Assembly: GCA_934663645.1 (NCBI GenBank)
Contig: CAKUKR010000069.1
Coordinates: 1 to 13,906, forward strand
Length of the DNA: 13,906 bases
Direction of reading: 5' to 3'
DNA from: an uncultured Muribaculaceae bacterium
Lineage (GTDB): Bacteria; Bacteroidota; Bacteroidia; Bacteroidales; Muribaculaceae
Numbering within the stretch: the stretch's first letter is position 1; every line of letters starts with the position of its first letter. Positions 1 through 7,483 of the stretch are shown here, in pieces. Below the pieces are notes generated by a model. That model made no database searches. It worked only from the letters and a program-made list of their open reading frames with translations, and was not told the origin of the DNA. Both the position numbers and the translations under genes were made by a program.

Positions 1-17
1 GTGTTTGCATATTTTGT

Positions 18-25
18 TACTTTTG
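18..25 (+). promoter_or_regulatory. Bacteroidetes -7 promoter element for the DUF2851 gene
   Basis: TACTTTTG matches the Bacteroidetes -7 consensus TAnnTTTG exactly. The matching -33 element would lie upstream of the window and cannot be checked. Transcription from this box should begin a few bases downstream, at about 29-32, which coincides with the GTG start codon at 30. The message may therefore have almost no leader. The -7 match is seen; the start site is inferred. Confidence 0.6.
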
Positions 26-29
26 TGGC

Positions 30-1343
30 GTGGAGGCTCTGTATCAATTTGCGTGGCGGCATAGCCTGTATGACGCCGGCGACTGCCGCCTGACCGACGG
101 CAGGCGCGTGCGCATCATCTCGCCAGGCGTGCTGAACACGGATGCCGGCCCGGATTTCTCCAATGCGTGCATGGCGGTGGAGGGCGTGACGTGGCGCGGA
201 AATGTCGAGATACATGAGCGTGCCTCCGACTGGCATCGTCACCGCCATGACGGGGATGCGGCTTACGACAGCGTGATGCTGCACGTCGTGGCTGTGGACG
301 ACTGTGAGGTGCGACGCTCGGACGGCAGCCTCGTGCCGCAGCTGGTCATCAGCGTCCCCCGTGAAATCGAGGTTACATACGGTGCCATTGCTGCAGGCCT
401 CGATAGCGTGCGTTGCCACCGCTATATCGGGCGGCTGGACGAGCTGCAGCGTTGCGAGTGGATTGAGGCTCTCGGCGTGGAGCGTATGCAGTCCAAGGCT
501 GACCATGTTGCCCACATCTATGAGTGGAGCGGCCACGACTGGCAGCAGACGTGTTTCGCCATGCTTGCCCGAGGGCTGGGCTTCGGGCTGAACGCAGACC
601 CCATGGAGATGCTCGGGCGTGCCTTGCCGCTCAACTTTGCGGCACGTCACGGCGACAACACCGCGCAGATTGAGGCGATGCTGTTCGGACTTGGCGGCTT
701 CCTGAACCCTGACCTGCTGTACGATGACGACTATTACCAGTACCTCTGCCGCGAGTACCGCTTCCTCGCCGCGAAATACCGGCTGCGCCCTGTGCGCGGC
801 ACGCTGTGGAAGCTGGCGCGTACCCGTCCGCAGAACTTTCCGCACCGCCGCATTGCCGTGCTTGCACAGGCTTTGGGCGGAGGCTTCTCGCTGATGCGCG
901 ACATCTGCAACGCCCCCTCGCCGGAGGCTCTTCAGCAGCTGTTTGACTGGGAATTGTCTGGCTACTGGGCGGAGCATTTCACCTTCGGCAGCAAGGCCGC
1001 CACGCCGTCGCGTATGGGCAAGGCCTCCATAGACCTGCTGACAATCAATGTGGCTGTGCCGCTGCTGTACGCATACGGCAGCATGCGCGGCGACCGTGAG
1101 ATGACCGAGCGTGCCATGGAGCTGCTGTGCAGCCTTCCTGCGGAACGCAACGGTGTGGTGCGCACGTGGCAGATGTCGGGTATCGAGGCGGACAACGCTT
1201 TTCATTCACAGGCGTTGCTGCATCTGCGCAAGGCGTATTGCGATGCCGCCAGATGCACGGACTGCCGCTTCGGGCAGTTCTTCATGCGCGAGGTGTACAA
1301 ATCTGCGATGAAACCGCGAATAACAGACGTAGAACGGATATGA
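30..1343 (+). CDS. DUF2851 family protein
   Basis: This 437-residue protein is recognisable as DUF2851, a family common in Bacteroidetes whose function is unknown to me. The N-terminal third carries the family core, with ISPGVLNTDAGPDF near residues 30-43 and GNVEIHERASDWHRH near 57-71. The C-terminus has a cysteine cluster, YC-x4-C-x2-C (Cys404, Cys409, Cys412), which could bind a metal. There is no signal peptide or membrane segment, so it is probably cytoplasmic. The start is GTG at 30: the frame is open to the window edge with no upstream ATG, and the next internal Met (residue 48) would remove conserved sequence. Its stop TGA overlaps the ATG of the glycerate kinase gene (ATGA), suggesting translational coupling. 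The family call is firm; no function can be stated. Confidence 0.85.
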   Translation: MEALYQFAWRHSLYDAGDCRLTDGRRVRIISPGVLNTDAGPDFSNACMAVEGVTWRGNVEIHERASDWHRHRHDGDAAYDSVMLHVVAVDDCEVRRSDGSLVPQLVISVPREIEVTYGAIAAGLDSVRCHRYIGRLDELQRCEWIEALGVERMQSKADHVAHIYEWSGHDWQQTCFAMLARGLGFGLNADPMEMLGRALPLNFAARHGDNTAQIEAMLFGLGGFLNPDLLYDDDYYQYLCREYRFLAAKYRLRPVRGTLWKLARTRPQNFPHRRIAVLAQALGGGFSLMRDICNAPSPEALQQLFDWELSGYWAEHFTFGSKAATPSRMGKASIDLLTINVAVPLLYAYGSMRGDREMTERAMELLCSLPAERNGVVRTWQMSGIEADNAFHSQALLHLRKAYCDAARCTDCRFGQFFMREVYKSAMKPRITDVERI

Positions 1344-2488
1344 AGGTACTGCTGGCGTTTGACTCGTTCAAGGGGTGCATGACCTCGCTTCAGGCCGGTG
1401 AGGCTGCGCGGCGAGGAGTGCTGTCTGCGATGCCGGATGCCGAGACGGAAGTCCTTGCCGTTGCCGACGGCGGCGAGGGGATGTCGGCTGCTGTATATGC
1501 TGGCGGAATAGGCGAGGTGGTCACGGCTGACGCAGTTGACCCGCTGTTGCGTCCAATACGTGCGGAATACACATACGACGGCCAGACGCAGTCGGCATAC
1601 ATAGACTTCGCGGCTGCATCGGGGCTGACATTGCTCGCTGATGCCGAAAAAAGCGCGGTGAAATCGACTTCTTTCGGCACAGGTATGCTCATAGCTGATG
1701 CCATGCGGCGAGGCGCACGGCATATTTACCTCGGCTTGGGAGGGAGTGCCACCAATGATGCCGGGCTGGGGGCGTTGCAGGCTCTCGGGGCGAAATTCAC
1801 CGATGAAAGCGGCGGTGAGATAACCCACGCTTACTGCGGTGCAGACATGGCTCGCACCTGCGGCATCGATACGTCGGCTCTTACGGCCGCCTTGCGCGGC
1901 ATGCGGGTGACGCTGCTGTGTGACGTTGACAACCCCTTTTGCGGAGGGCGTGGCGCTGTGGCTGTATTCGCAAGGCAGAAAGGGGCTTCCGCTGATGAAA
2001 TGCGTCTGCTCGAAGAGGGCATGAACCGCATCGGCGAGGTGATGAAAAAGTGCGGTTTCACCGATGTTTTTCAGTTGTCAGGGGCAGGAGCTGCCGGTGG
2101 AGCTGGCGGCGGTTTCGCGGCGTTGGCTGGCGGGGGAATCGTCCCCGGGGCGGAGAGCGTGCTGAGGCTGTGCGGCTTTGACGGGAAGCTCGCTGGCTGT
2201 GACCTCGTGATGACCGGCGAGGGGAAGAGCGACAGGCAGACGCTTGCCGGCAAGCTGCCATATACGGTGATGAAAGCTGCCCGAAGCCACGGTGTCCCCA
2301 CCGCATTGTTCTGTGGTGCTATGGAAGATGCCGATGCGCTGAAAAAGGCCGGTTTCGCCGCAGTGACAGACATAAACGGCTCGATGAAATCGGGTGATTT
2401 CATGTCCGCCGAGGTCGCCTCGCAGCGTCTGTCTGCCGCTGTCGCCGACACCCTGGCGCTGGGGGCGGTATTGCGCGGACGCAAATAA
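1340..2488 (+). CDS. Glycerate kinase (type I, GlxK/GarK family)
   Basis: This 382-residue enzyme should phosphorylate D-glycerate with ATP, feeding it into glycolysis or serine metabolism. The product, 2- or 3-phosphoglycerate, cannot be told from sequence. Family motifs are in the expected order: DSFKG at residues 8-12, ADGGEGM at 42-48, GLGGSATNDAG at 132-142, a glycine-rich SGAGAAGGAGGGF segment, and TGEGKSDRQT at 292-301. Length fits the usual 370-385. I chose the ATG at 1340 because it begins directly with the conserved MKVLLAFDSFKG. The frame is open back to 1127, but that extension only overlaps the DUF2851 gene. The start overlaps the upstream stop by four bases. No other glycerate or glyoxylate gene is nearby, so the physiological source of glycerate is not evident. 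Confidence 0.93.
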   Translation: MKVLLAFDSFKGCMTSLQAGEAARRGVLSAMPDAETEVLAVADGGEGMSAAVYAGGIGEVVTADAVDPLLRPIRAEYTYDGQTQSAYIDFAAASGLTLLADAEKSAVKSTSFGTGMLIADAMRRGARHIYLGLGGSATNDAGLGALQALGAKFTDESGGEITHAYCGADMARTCGIDTSALTAALRGMRVTLLCDVDNPFCGGRGAVAVFARQKGASADEMRLLEEGMNRIGEVMKKCGFTDVFQLSGAGAAGGAGGGFAALAGGGIVPGAESVLRLCGFDGKLAGCDLVMTGEGKSDRQTLAGKLPYTVMKAARSHGVPTALFCGAMEDADALKKAGFAAVTDINGSMKSGDFMSAEVASQRLSAAVADTLALGAVLRGRK

Positions 2489-2501
2489 ATTGCTACTTTT
2501 G
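2470..2501 (+). promoter_or_regulatory. Bacteroidetes-type promoter for the pseudouridine synthase gene
   Basis: ATTG at 2470-2473 (-33 element, consensus TTTG) is followed by a 20-base spacer and TACTTTTG at 2494-2501 (-7 element, consensus TAnnTTTG). The expected transcription start is about 2505-2508, giving a leader of roughly 15-18 bases before the ATG at 2523. The -33 element lies inside the last codons of the glycerate kinase gene. The motifs and spacing are seen; activity is inferred. Confidence 0.75.
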
Positions 2502-2522
2502 CAGTTCAATAACCGACGATAT

Positions 2523-3464
2523 ATGAGAAGCAGAAACGGCAACGGCCGTATGGACCGGACAGAGAACAGGGTTGTGCAGCTGCCTAACGGCTCTGACGCT
2601 CCGCGCCGCCTGATAGATGTGCTGGGCGACGGCGACTACCGTCCGCACCTGTTCGGCACGCCGAAACGCGGCGATGTCAAGGCTTGGCTCAAGTACGGTC
2701 ATGTGCGCCTGCGAGGGCAGATAGTGTCGCAGTTTGACGCTGCCGTTGATCCGGGAGACACCGTGGAGGTGAACCTGACGCGCCCGTTCCCTCGCCTGAC
2801 GCACTCGCGCCTTAAGATAGTCTACGAGGACGAGGACATTATAGTGGTCAACAAGGGCTACGGACTGCTGTCAGTAGGCACGGGGTCTGCGAGAAACGTT
2901 GATACGGCATACGACATCCTGAAGGAATACGTCAAGAGCGAACATCCTGACAACAAGATATTTGTGGTGCACCGTCTGGACCGCGACACGTCGGGGCTGA
3001 TGATGTTTGCCAAGAGCATCGAGGCGCAGACCGCCATGCAGCACAACTGGAACAACATGGTGCTTGCGCGGACATACGTGGCTGTCACGGAGGGCGTCAT
3101 GGAACAGGATTCGGGCTACATACGCAGCGACCTGGCCGAGACGTCGGCATACGAGGTGTACAGCGCACAGAACGGCATGGGGCGCATGGCCGCCACTCAC
3201 TACCGCGTGCTGGAGCGCGGCGGAGGGTATACGCTCGTGGAGTTCTCGCTCGACACGGGGCGCAAGAACCAGATCCGCGTCCACGCCAAAGACCTCGGGC
3301 ATCCGATAGTGGGCGACCGCAAGTACGGCGCCAAGCGCAGCCCGATACACCGTCTGGCCCTGCATGCCCGCACCCTGCGGTTTGCGCATCCCCGCACTCG
3401 CCGCGACATGAACTTTGAACTGCCGATACCCTCGCGGTTTGTCGGCCTGACACGTCACAGCTGA
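2523..3464 (+). CDS. RluA-family rRNA/tRNA pseudouridine synthase
   Basis: This 313-residue protein isomerises uridine to pseudouridine in RNA; the target base cannot be assigned from sequence. A small S4-like RNA-binding segment (about residues 45-85, around VKAWLKYGHVRLRGQ) precedes the catalytic domain. The catalytic motif HRLDRDTSG starts at residue 150, so Asp153 is the expected nucleophile. A second family motif, GRKNQIRVH, is near residue 246, where many members have GRTHQIRVH. The ATG at 2523 is preferred over the in-frame start at 2394 because the longer form would begin inside the glycerate kinase gene and before the promoter at 2470-2501. It is transcribed separately from the preceding pair, or additionally to it. 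Confidence 0.9.
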   Translation: MRSRNGNGRMDRTENRVVQLPNGSDAPRRLIDVLGDGDYRPHLFGTPKRGDVKAWLKYGHVRLRGQIVSQFDAAVDPGDTVEVNLTRPFPRLTHSRLKIVYEDEDIIVVNKGYGLLSVGTGSARNVDTAYDILKEYVKSEHPDNKIFVVHRLDRDTSGLMMFAKSIEAQTAMQHNWNNMVLARTYVAVTEGVMEQDSGYIRSDLAETSAYEVYSAQNGMGRMAATHYRVLERGGGYTLVEFSLDTGRKNQIRVHAKDLGHPIVGDRKYGAKRSPIHRLALHARTLRFAHPRTRRDMNFELPIPSRFVGLTRHS

Positions 3465-3500
3465 CCGAAAAACACCGATGAACGCGGATAAACACTCTGT

Positions 3501-4307
3501 ATGATGAGAGAAGAAGACGACATGTCATATATGCCTAAGGAGTGGCGCGAGAGCGTCGAGGCGGCTTCACGGCCGTCTGCCGATGCTGTTGCAGCTCCCC
3601 CTGTGCCGGAAGCTGGCGCGCCTGAAGCGGCGGAGCCGCCTGCCGGGGAGCGGAAAACCGCCGTCGCTGCCGAGGCGTCGGGCCTCGTCAAGTCGCTTGA
3701 CTGTGTCTCGACGGCTTTGTCTTGGCTATTCGTGCCGCTGCTGACGCCAGTCTATGCCATCGTCCTTATCTTCAGTGTCTCGTCGCTGTCGATCACTTCG
3801 CAGCCGATGACGCGCATTGCCGTTACGTCCATTATTTTCGGGCTGAACTGCATCCTCCCCATGGCGCTGATATACCTGCTCAAGAGGCTGGGGATGGTGA
3901 GTGACATTGCCCTCAACCGCCGCCGCGAGCGGGCGTTGCCCTACCTCGTCGTGATAATGTGCTACATATTGAGCGCATATTACCTGTATTCACACAGTGC
4001 GCCGTCATGGGTAACGATGTTCTATGCCGGCGGGGCGTTGACAGCTGTCGTCAACTTCACGGTCAATTTCCGCTGGAAAATCAGTGCCCACGCCGCAGCC
4101 ATGGGCGGGGTGTTCTATGTGCTTGTCCGCATAGCCCACGCTACGCCGACTGATGCCGCCGTTGCTTGCCTGATAGCATGGGCGTTGCTGACAGGGCTGC
4201 TCGGGGGGGCGCGGATATGGCTGCGCCGCCATACGCTGCTTCAGGTGCTTGCCGGGTTTGCCAACGGCTACCTGTGGGTGTGGCTGATGTCGCGCATACA
4301 GTATTGA
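3501..4307 (+). CDS. PAP2-like integral membrane protein (possible lipid phosphatase)
   Basis: This 268-residue protein has a soluble N-terminus of about 60 residues, rich in Ala and Pro, then about six hydrophobic membrane segments. The C-terminal half resembles PAP2 lipid phosphatases. SAH at residues 195-197 stands where the canonical PSGH lies, and R238-x5-H244-x7-G252 matches the SRxxxxxH motif holding the catalytic histidine. The first motif may be RRRERALP just before the third or fourth helix. The canonical Asp after the motif-3 His is Gln248 here. If active, it could dephosphorylate a lipid such as undecaprenyl diphosphate or phosphatidylglycerol phosphate. ATG at 3501 is used; ATGs at 3504 and 3522 are possible. 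The fold call is moderate; activity and substrate are inference. Confidence 0.72.
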   Translation: MMREEDDMSYMPKEWRESVEAASRPSADAVAAPPVPEAGAPEAAEPPAGERKTAVAAEASGLVKSLDCVSTALSWLFVPLLTPVYAIVLIFSVSSLSITSQPMTRIAVTSIIFGLNCILPMALIYLLKRLGMVSDIALNRRRERALPYLVVIMCYILSAYYLYSHSAPSWVTMFYAGGALTAVVNFTVNFRWKISAHAAAMGGVFYVLVRIAHATPTDAAVACLIAWALLTGLLGGARIWLRRHTLLQVLAGFANGYLWVWLMSRIQY

Positions 4308-4347
4308 CATACAGATGACAACAAACCTATAACACCATATAAACCGA

Positions 4348-4854
4348 ATGAAACCGCTGGTAAGCATAATAATGGGCAGCACTTCAGACCTGCCTGTAAT
4401 GGAGAAAGCATGCCAATTTTTCGACCAGACCGGCATCCCCTTTGAGGTGCTGGCGCTGTCTGCCCACCGCACTCCCCATGAGGTGGAGGAGTTTGCCGAG
4501 GGGGCGAAGGCTCGCGGCATCAAGGTCATAATCGCTGGCGCTGGCATGGCTGCACACCTGGGAGGCGTGATAGCCGCCCTCACCACGCTGCCGGTCATCG
4601 GCGTGCCTATACGGTCGTCGTTTGACGGCCTCGACTCGCTGCTGGCGATAGTGCAGATGCCCCCGGGCATACCTGTGGCGACTGTCGGCGTGAACGGTGC
4701 GCTCAACGCGGCTATCCTCGCTGCGCAGATACTCGCTGTCGGCGATGCCGAAATCGACAGCAAGGTCGAGGAGTACAAGGCCGCTCTCAGCCAGAAGATA
4801 GTCAAGGCCAACGCCGAGCTGTGCAAGCTGGAATACAAGTACAAGACCAACTGA
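4348..4854 (+). CDS. purE: N5-carboxyaminoimidazole ribonucleotide mutase PurE
   Basis: This cytoplasmic enzyme of de novo purine synthesis converts N5-CAIR to CAIR. The 168-residue length is typical of class I PurE. Visible motifs are GSTSD at residues 10-14, SAHRTP at 38-43 with the key His40, AGAGMAAHLGG at 63-73 with His70, PVIGVP, and the DSLLAIVQMPPGIPVATV segment that lines the active site. Class I enzymes need PurK to make N5-CAIR; no purK is in the window. The start ATG at 4348 follows an A/T-rich stretch without a Shine-Dalgarno sequence, which is normal in Bacteroidetes. It lies 40 bases after the PAP2-like gene and 32 bases before ispG, so cotranscription with both is likely. Confidence 0.97.
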   Translation: MKPLVSIIMGSTSDLPVMEKACQFFDQTGIPFEVLALSAHRTPHEVEEFAEGAKARGIKVIIAGAGMAAHLGGVIAALTTLPVIGVPIRSSFDGLDSLLAIVQMPPGIPVATVGVNGALNAAILAAQILAVGDAEIDSKVEEYKAALSQKIVKANAELCKLEYKYKTN

Positions 4855-4886
4855 CGGGCATCCCCGAATCACCAGCCACGGCAGAG

Positions 4887-6524
4887 ATGAGCAGATACAA
4901 CTACACAAGGCGCAAGACTACGGAGGTGCGTGTCGGCAATGTCGGCATAGGAGCCGGCAACGGCATCCGCCTCCAGTCCATGACCAACACCTCGACCCTC
5001 GATACGGAGGGGAGCGCACGCCAGGTGTGCGCCATTGCTGCTGCCGGCGGCGAGATAGTGCGCCTGACCACGCAGGGCGAGCGCGAGGCCGCCAACATGG
5101 CTGCCATCCGCGACCGGGTGCGCAGCTTCGGCGTGGATGTGCCGCTGGTGGCTGACGTGCATTTCAACCCCAAAGCCGCTTACCGCGCTGCGGCGTGCTG
5201 CGAGAAGGTGCGCATCAACCCCGGCAACTTTGTCGATGCCGCCCGCACGTTCCGCAAGCTGGAGTATACCGACGAGGAGTATGCCGCCGAGCAGGAGCGC
5301 ATACGCACGGCGTTGCTGCCGCTGCTCGACATCTGCCGCACCCACGGCACTGCGCTGCGCCTCGGCGTGAATCACGGCTCGCTGTCAGACCGCATCATGA
5401 GCCGCTACGGCGACACCGCCCCCGGCATGACGGAATCTGCCATGGAGTTCCTGCGCGTGTGCCGTGACGAGCATTTCGACGACGTCGTCCTGTCTGTCAA
5501 GGCCTCCAATACTGCCGTGATGACGGAGACGGTGCGCACTCTCGTTGCCGCCATGGACGGCGAGGACATGCACTATCCCCTGCACTTGGGCGTGACGGAA
5601 GCCGGCGACGGCGAGGACGGGCGTGTCAAGAGCGCCGTGGGCATAGGCACGCTGCTCGCAGAGGGGACAGGCGACACTATCCGCGTGTCATTGAGCGAGC
5701 CTCCCGAGAACGAGCTGCCCGTGGCTCGCCACTTGCGCGACTATATATGCCGCCGCGAGGGTCATGCGCCGATTGTTGAGCCTGAAACGGTGCTTCCCGG
5801 CACTGCCCGCAGCCATTCCGCGCCGGTGGCTGGGTTTGAGCATCTCGGTTCGCCGCTTGCCGTCGGCGTAGACATCGCCGAAATCCCCGCGCAGTGGCAT
5901 ACGGCAGATGCGTCAGACGGAATGCCCCGGTACGGCGACACGCTCCCTGTGGTGCTGTCGTCAAGCCATGTAAACCCTGTCGGCGAGATGTCCTCGTGGA
6001 TAGACCGCTTCGCGGCATCGGGGGGCAAGAACCCGGTGATACTGCGGCGCAGGTACTGCGGCGGCTCTGCCGACGAGATGACCATTGAGGCAGCTGCCGA
6101 CCTGGGAGCGTTGCTGCTCAACGGCTACGGCTCGGGCATCGCCCTGGAGGTCGCCGGCATGGAGCGAGAGGATGTCAACCGCTTGTCGCTGGGCATACTG
6201 CAAGCCTCGCGGCTGCGCTTCAGCAGGACGGAATACATAGCCTGCCCCAGCTGCGGCCGCACCCTGTTTGACCTGCCGCAGACACTGGCGCAGGTGCGCC
6301 GCGCCACAGCCCACCTCAAGGGGCTGAAGGTCGGGGTGATGGGGTGCATCGTCAACGGCCCCGGGGAAATGGCAGACGCTGACTACGGCTATGTAGGCGC
6401 GGGCCCGGGGCGTGTGAGCATATACCGGGGCAAGGAACTGCTGGTGAAAAACATACCCTCGGCAGACGCGCTGCGGCAGCTGACAGACATCATACGCGCC
6501 GACGGCCGGTGGGTTGACCCGTAG
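4887..6524 (+). CDS. ispG: 4-hydroxy-3-methylbut-2-en-1-yl diphosphate synthase IspG (long form)
   Basis: IspG reduces MEcPP to HMBPP in the MEP isoprenoid pathway using a [4Fe-4S] cluster. The N-terminal TIM barrel begins with the conserved LQSMTNTSTLDT near residue 30 and includes VADVHFNP and VRINPGNF. The C-terminal domain carries the cluster ligands Cys453, Cys456, Cys487 (in GCIVNGPGE) and Glu494, with spacing as in the E. coli enzyme. At 545 residues it is far longer than the short (about 370) form because of a domain inserted between barrel and cluster domain, about residues 290-430, as in plants, Chlamydia and other Bacteroidetes. The ATG at 4887 gives the natural N-terminus SRYNYTRRKT; an in-frame start at 4821 would overlap purE. 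It is probably in one transcript with purE. Confidence 0.96.
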   Translation: MSRYNYTRRKTTEVRVGNVGIGAGNGIRLQSMTNTSTLDTEGSARQVCAIAAAGGEIVRLTTQGEREAANMAAIRDRVRSFGVDVPLVADVHFNPKAAYRAAACCEKVRINPGNFVDAARTFRKLEYTDEEYAAEQERIRTALLPLLDICRTHGTALRLGVNHGSLSDRIMSRYGDTAPGMTESAMEFLRVCRDEHFDDVVLSVKASNTAVMTETVRTLVAAMDGEDMHYPLHLGVTEAGDGEDGRVKSAVGIGTLLAEGTGDTIRVSLSEPPENELPVARHLRDYICRREGHAPIVEPETVLPGTARSHSAPVAGFEHLGSPLAVGVDIAEIPAQWHTADASDGMPRYGDTLPVVLSSSHVNPVGEMSSWIDRFAASGGKNPVILRRRYCGGSADEMTIEAAADLGALLLNGYGSGIALEVAGMEREDVNRLSLGILQASRLRFSRTEYIACPSCGRTLFDLPQTLAQVRRATAHLKGLKVGVMGCIVNGPGEMADADYGYVGAGPGRVSIYRGKELLVKNIPSADALRQLTDIIRADGRWVDP

Positions 6525-6582
6525 GCCTCTACAATAAAGCACACTCTGATACGTTAATAAACCGATAACACATACAACCCCA

Positions 6583-6606
6583 AGCCTTGCGTCGCCATGC
6601 GAGGCT
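6583..6606 (+). other. Stem-loop in the leader upstream of the export lipoprotein gene
   Basis: The arms 6583-6591 and 6598-6606 can pair over nine positions, two of them G-T (G-U in RNA), around a six-base loop (TCGCCA). There is no T-run after it, so it is not an obvious intrinsic terminator. It lies 16 bases before the ATG at 6623, where it could affect translation initiation. The pairing is seen; any role is speculation. The rest of the 98-base gap (6525-6622) shows no recognisable promoter box. Confidence 0.35.
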
Positions 6607-6622
6607 GTGACTGATACGGAAC

Positions 6623-7447
6623 ATGAAGAATACGAGCAAGGTATACCTTCTGATGATAATGCTTGCGGCAATGATGCTGACTGCGTCCTGCCGCACCCAG
6701 CGCGATCTGGCATATTTCGAGGACCTCTCAACGTCCGAGGCCGGCAAGCTCCAGGCTGCCCGCAGCGAGCTGACGCTCCAGAAGGATGACGAGATTTCGA
6801 TAACTGTGAGTTCGGAAGTGCCGGCAGCGACCGCGCACTTCAACCTGACCGCCGCCGACGTAGGCAGCAGCGCGACCGCGCCCAGCACGCAAATGGCCAC
6901 CACGCGGCAGCTGCAGACATACGTGGTGGATGCCCAGGGCAACATCGATTTCCCGACATTCGGCAGCATCCACGTCGCCGGCATGACCACCGCGCAGCTC
7001 AAGGACTACCTGCAGGAGCGCATCAGCAAGACCGTCAAGGGCCCCGTCGTGAAGGTGCGGCTGATGAATTTCCGCGTCAATGTGATAGGCGAGGTCAAGA
7101 AGCCGCAGGTCGTCACCCCGCAGGGGGAGCGGCTCACGCTGCTCGAGGCTCTCGCCGCCTGCGAAGACCTGACGGAATACGGCCGCCGCGACAACGTGAT
7201 AGTCATGCGCGAGACGCCCGACGGCGAGATACTGTACGGCAAGGTGAACCTGCACGACTCCAGCCTCACCTCATCGCCCTACTACTACCTGCAGCAGAAC
7301 GACGTGGTGTACGTGTCGCCCAACAACATCCGCCAGGACAACAGCAAGTACAACCAGAACAACGGCTACAAGCTGAGCGTCATCAGCACCGTCATCAGCG
7401 GCCTGTCGGTGATAGCCTCGCTTGTCATAGCCCTTACCGTGAAATAA
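6623..7447 (+). CDS. Wza-type polysaccharide export lipoprotein
   Basis: This 274-residue protein probably forms the outer-membrane export channel for the polysaccharide. A lipoprotein signal peptide ends in LTASC with the acylated Cys at residue 23. Residues about 50-150 form the poly-export domain, with KDDEISITVSSEV near the start and an insert of Thr, Ala and Gln in the middle. An SLBB domain follows at about 151-240, starting VNVIGEVKKPQVVTPQGE. The C-terminus (about 253-273) is a hydrophobic helix, as in many Bacteroidetes Wza homologues; it may span the outer membrane or anchor to the inner one. It is the first gene of a wza-wzy-wzz module, with 36 bases to the next gene. The start ATG at 6623 directly precedes a proper signal peptide. 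Family is firm; the exported glycan is unknown. Confidence 0.88.
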   Translation: MKNTSKVYLLMIMLAAMMLTASCRTQRDLAYFEDLSTSEAGKLQAARSELTLQKDDEISITVSSEVPAATAHFNLTAADVGSSATAPSTQMATTRQLQTYVVDAQGNIDFPTFGSIHVAGMTTAQLKDYLQERISKTVKGPVVKVRLMNFRVNVIGEVKKPQVVTPQGERLTLLEALAACEDLTEYGRRDNVIVMRETPDGEILYGKVNLHDSSLTSSPYYYLQQNDVVYVSPNNIRQDNSKYNQNNGYKLSVISTVISGLSVIASLVIALTVK

Positions 7448-7483
7448 CAACAAGCACGTAAAACACGCAGCGGCACAGAGGAG

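Noticed and set aside
4322..4329. CAAACCTA, a -7 box (TAGGTTTG) on the minus strand before purE
   Set aside because: No -33 element is found at the right distance, and it would drive transcription antisense to the PAP2-like gene. A chance match is likely.
4005..4850. Long minus-strand open frame (281 codons) across purE and the PAP2-like gene
   Set aside because: It lies opposite two well-recognised genes and its translation resembles no family. Long antisense frames are expected in GC-rich coding DNA.
4821..4886. N-terminal extension of IspG by 22 codons
   Set aside because: It would overlap the end of purE and adds residues unlike the IspG N-terminus; the ATG at 4887 fits better.
5961..6731. 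Minus-strand open frame (256 codons) spanning the end of ispG and the start of the export gene
   Set aside because: It covers the conserved cluster-binding region of ispG in antisense and has no family signature.
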